A stretch of 64,000 bases of DNA from Nocardia inohanensis NBRC 100128 (GTDB taxonomy: Bacteria; Actinomycetota; Actinomycetes; Mycobacteriales; Mycobacteriaceae): contig NZ_BDBK01000017.1 in NCBI RefSeq assembly GCF_001612945.1, forward strand, positions 481,646 through 545,645, read 5' to 3'. A program made the translations under genes and the position numbers. Below the pieces are notes generated by a model, which was not told the origin of the DNA, ran no database searches, and was given only the letters and a program-made list of their open reading frames with translations. This document shows, piece by piece, positions 19,717-27,669 of the stretch (positions are counted from its first letter, which is position 1; every line of letters begins with the position of its first letter).

Positions 19717-21171
19717 ATGTCCAAATTCATCGACCGCGTCGTGCTGCACGTGAGCGCGGGCAAGGGTGGGCACGGGTGCGCTTCGGTGCGCCGGGAGAAG
19801 TTCATGCCGTTGGGTGGACCCGATGGCGGTAACGGCGGCAACGGCGGGGACGTGATCCTCGAGGTCGATCCCAATGTGCACACGCTGCTGGACTTCCACT
19901 TCCATCCGCATGCCAAGGGCGGCAACGGCAAGCCCGGCGAGGGCAGCAACCGCAATGGCAAGCAGGGTGAAGAGCTGCTGCTGAAGGTGCCGGACGGCAC
20001 CGTGGTGATGGACACCGACGGCGAGGTGCTGGCCGACCTGATCGGCGCCGGCGCGCGTTTCGTCGCGGCCCGGGGTGGTCGCGGCGGTCTGGGCAATGCC
20101 GGTCTGGTGTCGAAGGCGCGCAAGGCGCCCGGTTTCGCGCTGCTCGGTGAGGCCGGGCAGGAGCGCGAGCTGGTGCTCGAACTCAAGTCGGTGGCGGATG
20201 TGGGCCTGGTGGGTTTCCCGTCGGCCGGTAAGTCGTCGCTGGTTTCGGTGCTGTCCGCGGCCAAGCCGAAGATCGCCGACTACCCGTTCACCACGCTGGT
20301 GCCGAATCTCGGTGTGGTGCAGTCGGGTGACACCACCTTCACCGTGGCCGACGTTCCCGGGCTGATCCCCGGCGCGAGCGATGGCCGCGGTCTGGGTCTG
20401 GACTTCCTGCGGCATCTGGAGCGTTGCGCGGTGCTCGCGCACGTTGTGGACTGCGCCACCCTGGAACCGGGTCGCGATCCGATCTCCGATGTGGATGCCC
20501 TGGAGGCCGAATTGGCCGCCTACCAGCCCGCTTTGAAGGGTGACGCGAGCCTCGGCGATCTGGCCGACCGGCCGCGCGTGGTCATTCTCAACAAGGCCGA
20601 TATCCCCGATGCCGACGAGCTCGCCGATTTCGTGCTGCCGGAGTTCGCCAAGCGCGGCTGGCCGGTGTTCAAGATTTCGGCGGTGAGCCGGGAAGGCTTG
20701 CGCCCGTTGACCTTCGCGCTGGCGGAAATGGTCGACGAGTACCGCAAGGCGCACCCGAAGGCGGAGGCCAAGCGGCCGATCATCCGCCCGATCGCCAAGG
20801 GCGAGAGCGCTTTCAAGGTCATTCCGGATCCGGAGGTCGAGGGCGGCTTCATCGTCATCGGCGAGCGCCCGGAGCGCTGGGTGCGTCAGACCCAGTTCGA
20901 GAACGACGAGGCCGTGGGCTATCTGGCCGACCGCCTGGCCCGCCTCGGCGTCGAGGACGAGCTGGTCAAGCTGGGTGCCGAGCCGGGCGCGTCGGTGACG
21001 ATCGCCGACTACTGCTTCGACTGGGAGCCGTCGATCTCCGCCGGTGTGGAGACCCTGCTGACCCGTCGCGGCGTCGACCCGCGCCTGGATCAGACCGAAC
21101 GCATCGGCGCCGCCGAGCGCAAGCACGCCTCGCGTGTGCGCCGCGGCTTGGTCGCCGAAGACGAGGAATAG
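19717..21171 (+). CDS. obg: GTPase Obg/CgtA
   Basis: 484 residues from the ATG at 19717. An ATG at 19705 directly abuts the AAGGAGG ribosome site and so cannot be the start. The Obg fold (1-160) is glycine-rich (GGNGGNGGDV). The G domain begins with G1 GFPSAGKSS at 166-174, then the DVPGL (G3) and NKAD (G4) motifs. A C-terminal OCT domain completes the actinobacterial form, longer than the E. coli protein. Obg binds the 50S subunit late in assembly and links growth to (p)ppGpp. It follows the rplU-rpmA terminator, so it probably has its own promoter, and proB lies 111 bases downstream. Confidence 0.96.
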   Translation: MSKFIDRVVLHVSAGKGGHGCASVRREKFMPLGGPDGGNGGNGGDVILEVDPNVHTLLDFHFHPHAKGGNGKPGEGSNRNGKQGEELLLKVPDGTVVMDTDGEVLADLIGAGARFVAARGGRGGLGNAGLVSKARKAPGFALLGEAGQERELVLELKSVADVGLVGFPSAGKSSLVSVLSAAKPKIADYPFTTLVPNLGVVQSGDTTFTVADVPGLIPGASDGRGLGLDFLRHLERCAVLAHVVDCATLEPGRDPISDVDALEAELAAYQPALKGDASLGDLADRPRVVILNKADIPDADELADFVLPEFAKRGWPVFKISAVSREGLRPLTFALAEMVDEYRKAHPKAEAKRPIIRPIAKGESAFKVIPDPEVEGGFIVIGERPERWVRQTQFENDEAVGYLADRLARLGVEDELVKLGAEPGASVTIADYCFDWEPSISAGVETLLTRRGVDPRLDQTERIGAAERKHASRVRRGLVAEDEE

Positions 21172-21282
21172 CAACAAGATCCGCGGCGACGCGGGTGGAC
21201 GAGAATTCGGGTGCGGCGTCGCGCGGGGCGCGCGGCGCGGGCGAATCGAGGTGTGGTGCAAGTGGGTTCGACCGGTACGCGG

Positions 21283-22392
21283 GTGACGGAACTCAGTGAG
21301 GCGCGGCAGGCGATCGCGACGGCGCGCAGCGTGGTCGTGAAGATCGGGTCCTCGGCGCTGACCAGCCTGGAGGGTGGTCTGGACACCGACCGCCTGGACA
21401 AGCTGGCCGATGCGGTGGAGTCGCGCATGCGCGCGGGCTCGGATCTGGTCGTGGTCTCCTCCGGCGCGATCGGTGCCGGCATGGCCCCGCTCGGGCTGTC
21501 CAAGCGACCGAAGGATCTCGCCACCAAACAGGCCGCGGCGAGCGTGGGTCAGCTGGCCCTGGCGCACGCCTGGGGCACCTCCTTCGCCCGCTACGGCCGC
21601 GTGGTCGGCCAAGTCCTTTTGAGCGCAGGCGATTTCGGCCGCCGCGAACACCATCGCAACGCCCAGCGCACCCTGGACCGTCTCCGCTCCCTGCACGCCG
21701 TCGCGGTGGTGAACGAAAACGACACTGTCGCAACGGAAGAGATCCGCTTCGGCGACAACGACCGCCTGGCCGCCCTGGTAGCCCACCTGGTAGGCGCGGA
21801 CGCCTTGATCCTGCTCTCCGACGTGGACGGGCTCTACGACGGCGACCCCCGCAAGGGTGCCGCCAACTTCATTCCGGAAGTCCGCTCCAGCGCCGATCTC
21901 GACGGTGTAATCGCCGGTAGCGGAGGCGCTTTGGGCACCGGCGGTATGGCCTCGAAGCTTTCGGCCGCTCGTCTTGCCGCGGATGCCGGCGTCCCCGTGC
22001 TGCTGGCCGCCGCCTCGGAAGCCGAAGCCGCCCTCTCCGGCGCCACGGTCGGCACCGCCTTCGCTGCCCGGCCGGTCCGGTTGTCGGCTCGCAAATTCTG
22101 GGTCCGGCACGCCGCCGACAGCGTGGGCGCGGTGCACCTGGACTCCGGAGCTGTTGCGGCAGTAGCCGACCGGCGTCACTCGCTCCTGGCCGCCGGTATC
22201 ACCGCGGTCGACGGCCACTTCTACGGCGGCGACGTAATCAACCTCATCGCCCCTGATGGTCGGGTAATCGCACGGGGGGTTGTCGCCTATGACAGCGACG
22301 AACTCGAAACGATGAAGCGGCGCTCCACCTCGGATCTGCCCGACAGCATGAAGCGCCCGGTCGTCCACGCTGACGATCTGGTCAAGGTCTGA
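21283..22392 (+). CDS. proB: Glutamate 5-kinase
   Basis: 369 residues from a GTG at 21283, picked because it gives the usual ProB length. GTG codons at 21253-21262 in the same frame are alternatives, and none has a strong ribosome site. It performs ATP-dependent phosphorylation of glutamate, the first step of proline synthesis. The amino-acid kinase domain starts with VVKIGSSALTS, has VVSSGAIGAGM and VNENDTVAT, and ends near residue 255. A PUA domain (RKFWVRH to the C-terminus) follows. Position after obg is conserved in mycobacteria. proA is not in the window. Confidence 0.94.
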   Translation: MTELSEARQAIATARSVVVKIGSSALTSLEGGLDTDRLDKLADAVESRMRAGSDLVVVSSGAIGAGMAPLGLSKRPKDLATKQAAASVGQLALAHAWGTSFARYGRVVGQVLLSAGDFGRREHHRNAQRTLDRLRSLHAVAVVNENDTVATEEIRFGDNDRLAALVAHLVGADALILLSDVDGLYDGDPRKGAANFIPEVRSSADLDGVIAGSGGALGTGGMASKLSAARLAADAGVPVLLAAASEAEAALSGATVGTAFAARPVRLSARKFWVRHAADSVGAVHLDSGAVAAVADRRHSLLAAGITAVDGHFYGGDVINLIAPDGRVIARGVVAYDSDELETMKRRSTSDLPDSMKRPVVHADDLVKV

Positions 22393-22822
22393 TCTGTAAT
22401 CCAGCGAGCCATCCGGGCGCGCCGTATGCCAGAAGGTCGCTGGCGGGCCACTTTTGGCGTGTCGCGGCCCGGGCGTGGCATGCGCGAAATGTCCGATTGT
22501 CGATGTCAACACCAGTCGGCGGACGTTTGCGTTACGTGTGAGTTTCGTTGCGGCAGACAGAGAATCACAGCGAATACTGGGCGGTTGGTCTTATACCGCG
22601 TGTCGGGCGGCGCGGCGGAAGAGAGGCAGTGGAGGGGCGAGGGAAGGGCAGTGGGCGGGCGGCGCGGCCGGGTCATTCTGTAGTTGCACCCGGTGCCGTA
22701 TCGAGATGTGCCCTTCGCCGATAGCGGTTGCCCGGATCCGGCGCGGTCCGCCCTTGCCGCGCCGGGCTCGCGGTCCGGCAGCCGTTTTCGGCACCGGGTG
22801 CGCCCGCAGCGTGGAGGTAGGT
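22393..22822 (+). other. 430-base gap between proB and the DUF4254 gene
   Basis: No frame here has coding character; the plus-strand frames are short and Arg/Gly-biased, as expected for random GC-rich DNA. TATACC at about 22593 and a purine-rich run at 22615-22655 are the only notable signals. The promoter of the DUF4254 gene presumably lies in this stretch. Confidence 0.4.
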
Positions 22823-23323
22823 ATGTACGTACCGCAACCGGACAGCACACAGTGGGCGAGCGGCCGTGAGAATGTCGTCGATGGCGCCCTCTTCGGGAGC
22901 CGTCCCCTCCTGCCCGACTGGCATGAACTGCTGGCCGCCTTCTGCGGCCATATCGGGGATCAGTCCGATGACCATCCGGTGACCCGCTGGGCGCGGTCGC
23001 TCGCCGAACTTCATCTGGCGCGCCGGCATTCGCCCGGTGACGCCGGCGGCATCGACGAGCTACGCGCGCGGGTCGTGACCAGTATCGACGAATGGGTGGC
23101 GGGCAGGGCGCGGCGGAGGGGACCGACGCAGGCCGAATCCCTCGGAGCGGTGGTCGATGCCATGGCCGCCGCGCACGTGCGCGCCGTGCACCTGCTCAAG
23201 ACCGCGGCCAGAGTCTCCGACGAAGAGGTGCACGCGGCCTGGTTCCTGTTGGCGCAGATGGCCGATGGATGGACCGATCGGGTGGAGGGCGTGGTCGAGT
23301 ACCGGGTACGGCGTAGCGCCTGA
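22823..23323 (+). CDS. DUF4254 domain protein
   Basis: 166 residues from the ATG at 22823, which follows the ribosome site GGAGG by 5 bases; the frame is open upstream but not protein-like. The sequence is helical. The region from WHELLAAFCGHIG through SLGAVVDAMAAAHVRAVHLL to the end resembles the DUF4254 family, which is expanded in Nocardia. No enzyme function is known. It has no signal peptide and only one cysteine. It is convergent with the methyltransferase gene, and a hairpin lies between them. Confidence 0.75.
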   Translation: MYVPQPDSTQWASGRENVVDGALFGSRPLLPDWHELLAAFCGHIGDQSDDHPVTRWARSLAELHLARRHSPGDAGGIDELRARVVTSIDEWVAGRARRRGPTQAESLGAVVDAMAAAHVRAVHLLKTAARVSDEEVHAAWFLLAQMADGWTDRVEGVVEYRVRRSA

Positions 23324-23392
23324 GCAGGCGGCGGCGGGATGCGCTGCGGCTCGGTGGATTCGGTCGCGATCGGGTAGCGGCCGAGGCGTCCG

Positions 23393-23427
23393 GCACGGTG
23401 ATCAGCGCAGGGGGCTGATCACCGTGC
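23393..23427. terminator. Bidirectional terminator hairpin
   Basis: A perfect 14-bp stem (23393-23406 with 23414-23427) and a 7-base loop lie between two convergent genes. The right arm overlaps the stop of the methyltransferase gene at 23419-23421. Confidence 0.75.
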
Positions 23428-24537
23428 GGGCGTGCCGGCCGCGTTCGAGGCCGGGCGGGCCTCCAGGACGCTGTCGGGCGATACCGTCGCCACCACGCGA
23501 TGCAGGGTGAATCCGCTGCGCTCCAGCAGTTTTCGGAAGTCCTCCGCGGTGCGTTCGCGGCCGGTCGCATTGACCAGCATCTCCAGGTCGATGAACTTGC
23601 CCGCGTGCGGGCGCTGGTGTTCCGGCAGCACGATTTCGACGATGAGCAGGCTGGCATCGGGTTCCATGGCGGCGCGGACGGTGCGCAGGATCTGTTCGGC
23701 CTCTTCGTCGGACCAGTCGTGAATGATGTGCTTGAGCAGGTAGGCGTCACCGCCTTTCGGCACCGATTCGAAGAAGGACCCGGTTTCGACGCTGAGCCGG
23801 CCGTCCAGTCCGGCGGCCGCGATCTCCTCCGGCAGTCCGCTCACCACATCCGGCAGATCGAAGATGATCCCGCGTGCGGCCTCGGTGCGCCGCAGGATCT
23901 CCATCAGCAGACTTCCCTGTCCCGCACCGAGATCCACCAGCGTCCCGAACCGCCCGAAATCGTAGGCGGCGAGCAGCGGCTCCACGGAGAGGGTGCTGAC
24001 GCTGGTCATGGCCCGATCGAACAGGTCGCCGATCTCGCGATGCTCGGCGGTGTATTCGAAGAACGGTTTGCCGTCCAGCGCGGCCCCGACCGGTTGCCCG
24101 GTCCGCACCGCGTCCACCAGATGCGTCCAATGCGTGCGGTGATAGTCGCTGCCGAAGAACAGGAACAGGTCGCGTAGCGAGACGGGTGCGTCTTTGCGCA
24201 GCGCCTGCGCCAGCCCATTGAGCCGATAGGCCCCGTCCCGCCGCTGCTCGAAGATGTCGAAGCTGATCAGCAAGCGCATCAGCCGGCGGAGCGCGTCCTC
24301 GTCGGCACCGACCGCGCGTGCGAGATCACCGGCCTGTCGCGGGCCCGCGGCGAGTTCATCGGCGATCGCGAGCTCCGCGGCGGCTCCGATCGCGACGGAA
24401 AGGTACCCGGTCATATGCAGTTCGAGCAGCGCGATATGCGCCGGCGCGGTCCGCCGGTGCAGCGCGGCGAGCGCGTCCCGGAACCGGCCGACCATGCGCA
24501 CCACGAACATCGGCGGAACCTTCGACGCTGCGCTCAT
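23419..24537 (-). CDS. O-methyltransferase, acetylserotonin/hydroxyindole type
   Basis: 372 residues from the ATG at 24537, after a GGGGG ribosome site; the frame continues upstream without protein character. The N-terminal dimerisation winged helix (about 40-115) precedes the Methyltransf_2 domain. The SAM-binding motif DLGAGQGSL is at 202-210, and the catalytic base is likely H272 in LKHIIHDWSD. Enzymes of this class methylate phenolic or enolic hydroxyls, often in secondary metabolism (tetracenomycin, carminomycin). No biosynthetic genes surround it, so the substrate is unknown; an adjacent efflux pump gene ends 175 bases upstream on the same strand. Confidence 0.86.
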   Translation of the reverse strand: MSAASKVPPMFVVRMVGRFRDALAALHRRTAPAHIALLELHMTGYLSVAIGAAAELAIADELAAGPRQAGDLARAVGADEDALRRLMRLLISFDIFEQRRDGAYRLNGLAQALRKDAPVSLRDLFLFFGSDYHRTHWTHLVDAVRTGQPVGAALDGKPFFEYTAEHREIGDLFDRAMTSVSTLSVEPLLAAYDFGRFGTLVDLGAGQGSLLMEILRRTEAARGIIFDLPDVVSGLPEEIAAAGLDGRLSVETGSFFESVPKGGDAYLLKHIIHDWSDEEAEQILRTVRAAMEPDASLLIVEIVLPEHQRPHAGKFIDLEMLVNATGRERTAEDFRKLLERSGFTLHRVVATVSPDSVLEARPASNAAGTPAR

Positions 24538-24670
24538 GATCAACCCCCACGGTTGTGACTGCCGGAACCTCTTCGAACCGCAGCTGGCTGTTGTCGAACT
24601 CGGCGAATCTGCTGGTGAGCCTACGCCCCCGCACTGCCTCGTACCTGCCGTTTCCCGGGCCGGATACGAC

Positions 24671-24698
24671 AAAACGCGGGTCATCGTGATGGCCCGCG
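24671..24698 (-). terminator. Terminator of the MFS operon
   Basis: On the minus strand the stem CGCGGGCCATC / GATGACCCGCG (one G-T pair) is followed by TTTTG. It lies just after the MFS stop at 24713 and separates it from the methyltransferase gene. Confidence 0.75.
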
Positions 24699-24712
24699 TG
24701 TCGGTCGGAGTG

Positions 24713-26104
24713 TCAGTGCGCTGCGGCCGCGGCGGTGCGGGGCAGCAGGAGAGCCAGCGCGCAGCAGGCGGCGGTGAGGACGGCGACGGTGGCGAGTGCG
24801 GCGGTCGCGCCGCCGGTGGTGTGGAAGTAGACGGTGGTGACGGCGGCGGCGCCGATGCTGTTGGCGAGCTGCTGCACGGCCGACAGCGAGCCGCTCGCGC
24901 TACCGGATTCGACCGGGTCGATATCGCCGAGGGTGACGCGGTAGATGCTGCCGAAGCAGGCGCCGAGACCGAGCCCGGTCAGGAAGATCGGTGCGATCAG
25001 GGTGGTGGGTGTGGGATCGGTGGCCGCCACCAGGGTGAGCAGCGTGAGGGTGCCGGTCAGGGTCGATGCCAGACCGATGAGAACCAGTGTGCGGCCCAGC
25101 TTTTCGAGTAGCTGATGGCCCGCGATGGAAGCCACGATGATGCCGACCGCCAGCGGGGCCGAGCTGAGTGCGGTCCGAGTCGGATTGCGGTGCAGCACAT
25201 TCTGCATGTACAGCGAGAGCACGAACATGAGCCCGGCGGTGGCCGCGAAGTAGAGCAGCCCGAGCAGCAGGCCGGAGGTGAAGCCGCGATTGCGCAGCAG
25301 CGAAGGCTCCAGCAGCGGAGCGGCGGCGTGCCGCTGGCGCAGGCAGAACACGGCGAAGCAGGCGAGACCCGCGGTGAGGGACATGATCGAGCGCGGCGCC
25401 CAACCGGTTCCGGGTCCGTCGATGAGCCCGTAGAGCAGCCCGAGCATGGCGGCGGCGAGCAGTATCGAACCGATGGTGTCGACGCGGACGGCCCGGTCGC
25501 CGTCATCGCGGGGCAGCAGCCGGACGGCGAGTGCGGTGGCGAGCCCGCCGAGCACGATATTGATCAGGAACATCGGACGCCAGCCGAGGCCGAAAAGGTT
25601 TGCGTCGATGAGGAATCCGGCGAGAATGGGCCCGCACACGGCGGAGAGTCCGAGGGCGGGAGCGAAGACGCCGAACGCCTTGCCCAGTTCCGCGCGGGGG
25701 AAGATCGCGCCGAGAATCCCGAAGCCCTGCGGGATGAGTAGCGCGCCGAACGCGCCCTGCAAGACACGGAACGTGATCACCGAAGCCGGGTCGAAGGCGA
25801 GGCCGCAGGCGACGGAGGCGATGGTGAAGCCGGCGATGCCGATCAGGAACAACCGGCGGCGGCCGAATTTGTCGCCCAGGCGGCCGCCCACGACCAGCAG
25901 CACGCCCATGGCGAGAGCGTAAGCGGCGCCGAGCCATTGGACGAGGGCCGCACCGCCGCCGAGATCGGCGGCGATGGTCGGGGCGGCGAGGGTGGTGATG
26001 GTGGAGTCCAGGAGATCGAGGATCTCGGCGAAGAGAATGACGGCGAGGATGGCCCAGCGGGCGCGGACGCCGCTCTGCGATGTGGGGGCCATGATCGTGG
26101 ACAT
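24713..26104 (-). CDS. MFS drug efflux transporter, DHA2 (EmrB/QacA) family
   Basis: 463 residues from the ATG at 26104 with ribosome site AAGGGAT. The hydrophobicity pattern gives about 14 membrane helices, as in DHA2 proton antiporters. The family motif after helix 1 (LLDSTITTLAAPTIAADL, residues 31-48) and the loop 2-3 motif (GGRLGDKFGRRR) are intact. It probably exports lipophilic compounds. The upstream NmrA-like reductase gene ends 46 bases before the start on the same strand, and a divergent MarR regulator controls the promoter region, so the three look like one drug- or electrophile-response module. Confidence 0.9.
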   Translation of the reverse strand: MSTIMAPTSQSGVRARWAILAVILFAEILDLLDSTITTLAAPTIAADLGGGAALVQWLGAAYALAMGVLLVVGGRLGDKFGRRRLFLIGIAGFTIASVACGLAFDPASVITFRVLQGAFGALLIPQGFGILGAIFPRAELGKAFGVFAPALGLSAVCGPILAGFLIDANLFGLGWRPMFLINIVLGGLATALAVRLLPRDDGDRAVRVDTIGSILLAAAMLGLLYGLIDGPGTGWAPRSIMSLTAGLACFAVFCLRQRHAAAPLLEPSLLRNRGFTSGLLLGLLYFAATAGLMFVLSLYMQNVLHRNPTRTALSSAPLAVGIIVASIAGHQLLEKLGRTLVLIGLASTLTGTLTLLTLVAATDPTPTTLIAPIFLTGLGLGACFGSIYRVTLGDIDPVESGSASGSLSAVQQLANSIGAAAVTTVYFHTTGGATAALATVAVLTAACCALALLLPRTAAAAAH

Positions 26105-26150
26105 GGAATCCCTTGGGGGATAGGGGACCTCGCGAGTGGCGCGGCCGGGA

Positions 26151-26993
26151 TCAGGAGCGCGAGAAGGCGGATGCGTTCTCACGGGCCCACTGCGCGAAGC
26201 TGCGGGCGGGCGTGCCGAGCACCGATTCGGTGGTGTCGGCGACGTTTTCGGGCGTCGCGGTGGCGGAGGCCCAGTAGTCGAGCAGGGACGTGGCGAGGGT
26301 GGTCGGCATCTGGCGGCCCATCTGCTCGAGCGCGGCCTCGCGGCTGATCTCGACGATCGGGATCTCCCGGCCGATGGCCTCGCCGAGGATGGCGAGCTGT
26401 TCGCGGAAGCTGAGCTGCTCGGCGCCGGTGAGGTAGAAGGCGCCGCCGGGGGCGATATCGCCGATCAGCGCGGCGACGGCGACATCTGCGATATCGGCCG
26501 GGTGGACCGGTGCGATGCGGGCGTCGGGGTAGGGGTGCTCGATGGGCAGGTCGTTGCCGATGAAGTAGGCCCAGCCCAGGGAGTTGCTGGCGAAAGCGCC
26601 GGGGCGCAGCACCGTGACGGTGAGACCCGAAGCGGCCAGGGCCTTTTCGACCGCCAGGTGGTGGGCGGCGAGCGGGCTGGATTCGGCGTCGTCGGCGAGA
26701 ACCGAGGACGAGGACATGAGCACGATGTGCTCGACGCCGGCGGCGCGGGCGGCGGTGACGAAGGCGTCGATGCCCGCGGGTTCGGCGTAGAGGAAGACCT
26801 GGCGCACGTCTTTCAGTGCGGCGGTGAAGGTTTCGGGGGCGTCGAGGCGCAGTTCGGCGACTTCGACCCCGGAGGGGACGGTGACTTCGGTCGGGGCGGC
26901 GCTGGCGGCGCGGACCGGGAGGCCGGCGGCGTGCAGGCGGTCGATGACCGTCTGGCCGATCTTGCCGCGGGCGCCGATGACGAGGGTGGTCAT
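26151..26993 (-). CDS. NAD(P)-binding oxidoreductase, NmrA/QOR2-like
   Basis: 280 residues from the ATG at 26993 with ribosome site GGAG. The Rossmann motif GARGKIG is at 7-13 and the chain matches the atypical SDR NmrA/quinone reductase 2 type, with HIVLMSSSSV in the middle. The classical catalytic Tyr-x-x-x-Lys is absent, as is usual in this subgroup, whose members sense NADP or reduce quinones. It is the first gene of an operon with the MFS pump and is divergent from a MarR regulator across 110 bases. Confidence 0.85.
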   Translation of the reverse strand: MTTLVIGARGKIGQTVIDRLHAAGLPVRAASAAPTEVTVPSGVEVAELRLDAPETFTAALKDVRQVFLYAEPAGIDAFVTAARAAGVEHIVLMSSSSVLADDAESSPLAAHHLAVEKALAASGLTVTVLRPGAFASNSLGWAYFIGNDLPIEHPYPDARIAPVHPADIADVAVAALIGDIAPGGAFYLTGAEQLSFREQLAILGEAIGREIPIVEISREAALEQMGRQMPTTLATSLLDYWASATATPENVADTTESVLGTPARSFAQWARENASAFSRS

Positions 26994-27019
26994 GGGTTCT
27001 CCATTCGCTAGTAAATCCG

Positions 27020-27045
27020 TGCTTGATGACATATGTATGTAAGCA
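27020..27045. promoter_or_regulatory. Imperfect palindrome, candidate MarR operator
   Basis: TGCTT-gatg-ACAT / ATGT-atgt-AAGCA is symmetric about 27032/27033 and lies in the 110-base space between the divergent reductase and MarR genes. The stretch is AT-rich against the genome background. Spacing is compatible with a MarR dimer, but binding is inferred. Confidence 0.45.
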
Positions 27046-27091
27046 TGCACACGATTGCGAGTCAACACATGTCTTCAAACCCTCATGGATA

Positions 27092-27097
27092 TACGAT
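27092..27097 (+). promoter_or_regulatory. -10 box TACGAT for a leaderless MarR gene
   Basis: TACGAT ends six bases before the ATG at 27104, and no ribosome site is present. This suggests that transcription starts at the initiation codon. Confidence 0.5.
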
Positions 27098-27103
27098 GTG
27101 CAC

Positions 27104-27598
27104 ATGGCTGCTAGGGACCCGCGAACCGACGATGAGCTGCTCGATGCCGTCGGACCGGCATTCGGGAAGTTGCGGCGCGGAGTGCTGCGCGAGGTGGAGA
27201 ACCCGGTCTCGGCCAAGGACATGTCGCGCACGCTGGTGTTGAACGTCGTCCTGGAACGCGGGCAGGAGCCGGGTGCGGAGGTCAGTGTCGGCGGGGTCGC
27301 CGAACATCTGGGCGTCGATCCCTCGGTGGCGAGCCGCATGGTCACCGACAACATCAAGGCCGGTTATCTCATCCGGGTGCCCTCACAGCAGGACGGGCGA
27401 CGAGCGGTATTGCAGTTGAGCCCCGAGGGTGAGGCATTGATGGCGCGGTATCGCAAGCATCAGCGCGAGGCTTACGACTACATCACCGCCGATTGGAGTG
27501 ATCGGGATCGGGTCGAATTCGCCCGGCTCATGCTGCAATACGTCGATTCCGTCGAGAACTTGAAGAATCGCGGGCTGATGGGCGACGCCGCGGGCTGA
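27104..27598 (+). CDS. MarR-family regulator
   Basis: 164 residues from the ATG at 27104. The winged helix covers about residues 40-110: VGGVAEHLGVDPSVASRMV is the recognition region, and RVPSQQDGRRAVLQLSPEG is the wing with the family signature D-x-R. It is divergent from the reductase-efflux operon, the usual layout for a MarR repressor of a resistance module. It has no cysteine, so redox sensing is unlikely and a small-molecule ligand is more probable. A palindrome in the shared spacer is the candidate operator. Confidence 0.88.
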   Translation: MAARDPRTDDELLDAVGPAFGKLRRGVLREVENPVSAKDMSRTLVLNVVLERGQEPGAEVSVGGVAEHLGVDPSVASRMVTDNIKAGYLIRVPSQQDGRRAVLQLSPEGEALMARYRKHQREAYDYITADWSDRDRVEFARLMLQYVDSVENLKNRGLMGDAAG

Positions 27599-27669
27599 GC
27601 TCGCAGCCCGGACACCGCGGGGCTGAGCCCGAGTCCGGCGCGCGCGGCTCGCGGCGAGCCGAGCCGGTC

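Noticed and set aside
19534..22512. 992-codon minus-strand frame across rpmA, obg and proB
   Set aside because: It is antisense to three certain genes, and its composition is that of a reversed GC-rich coding sequence.
22426..22683. 85-codon frame in the gap after proB
   Set aside because: Arg/Gly-rich translation without ribosome site or family resemblance; codon use is unlike the neighbours.
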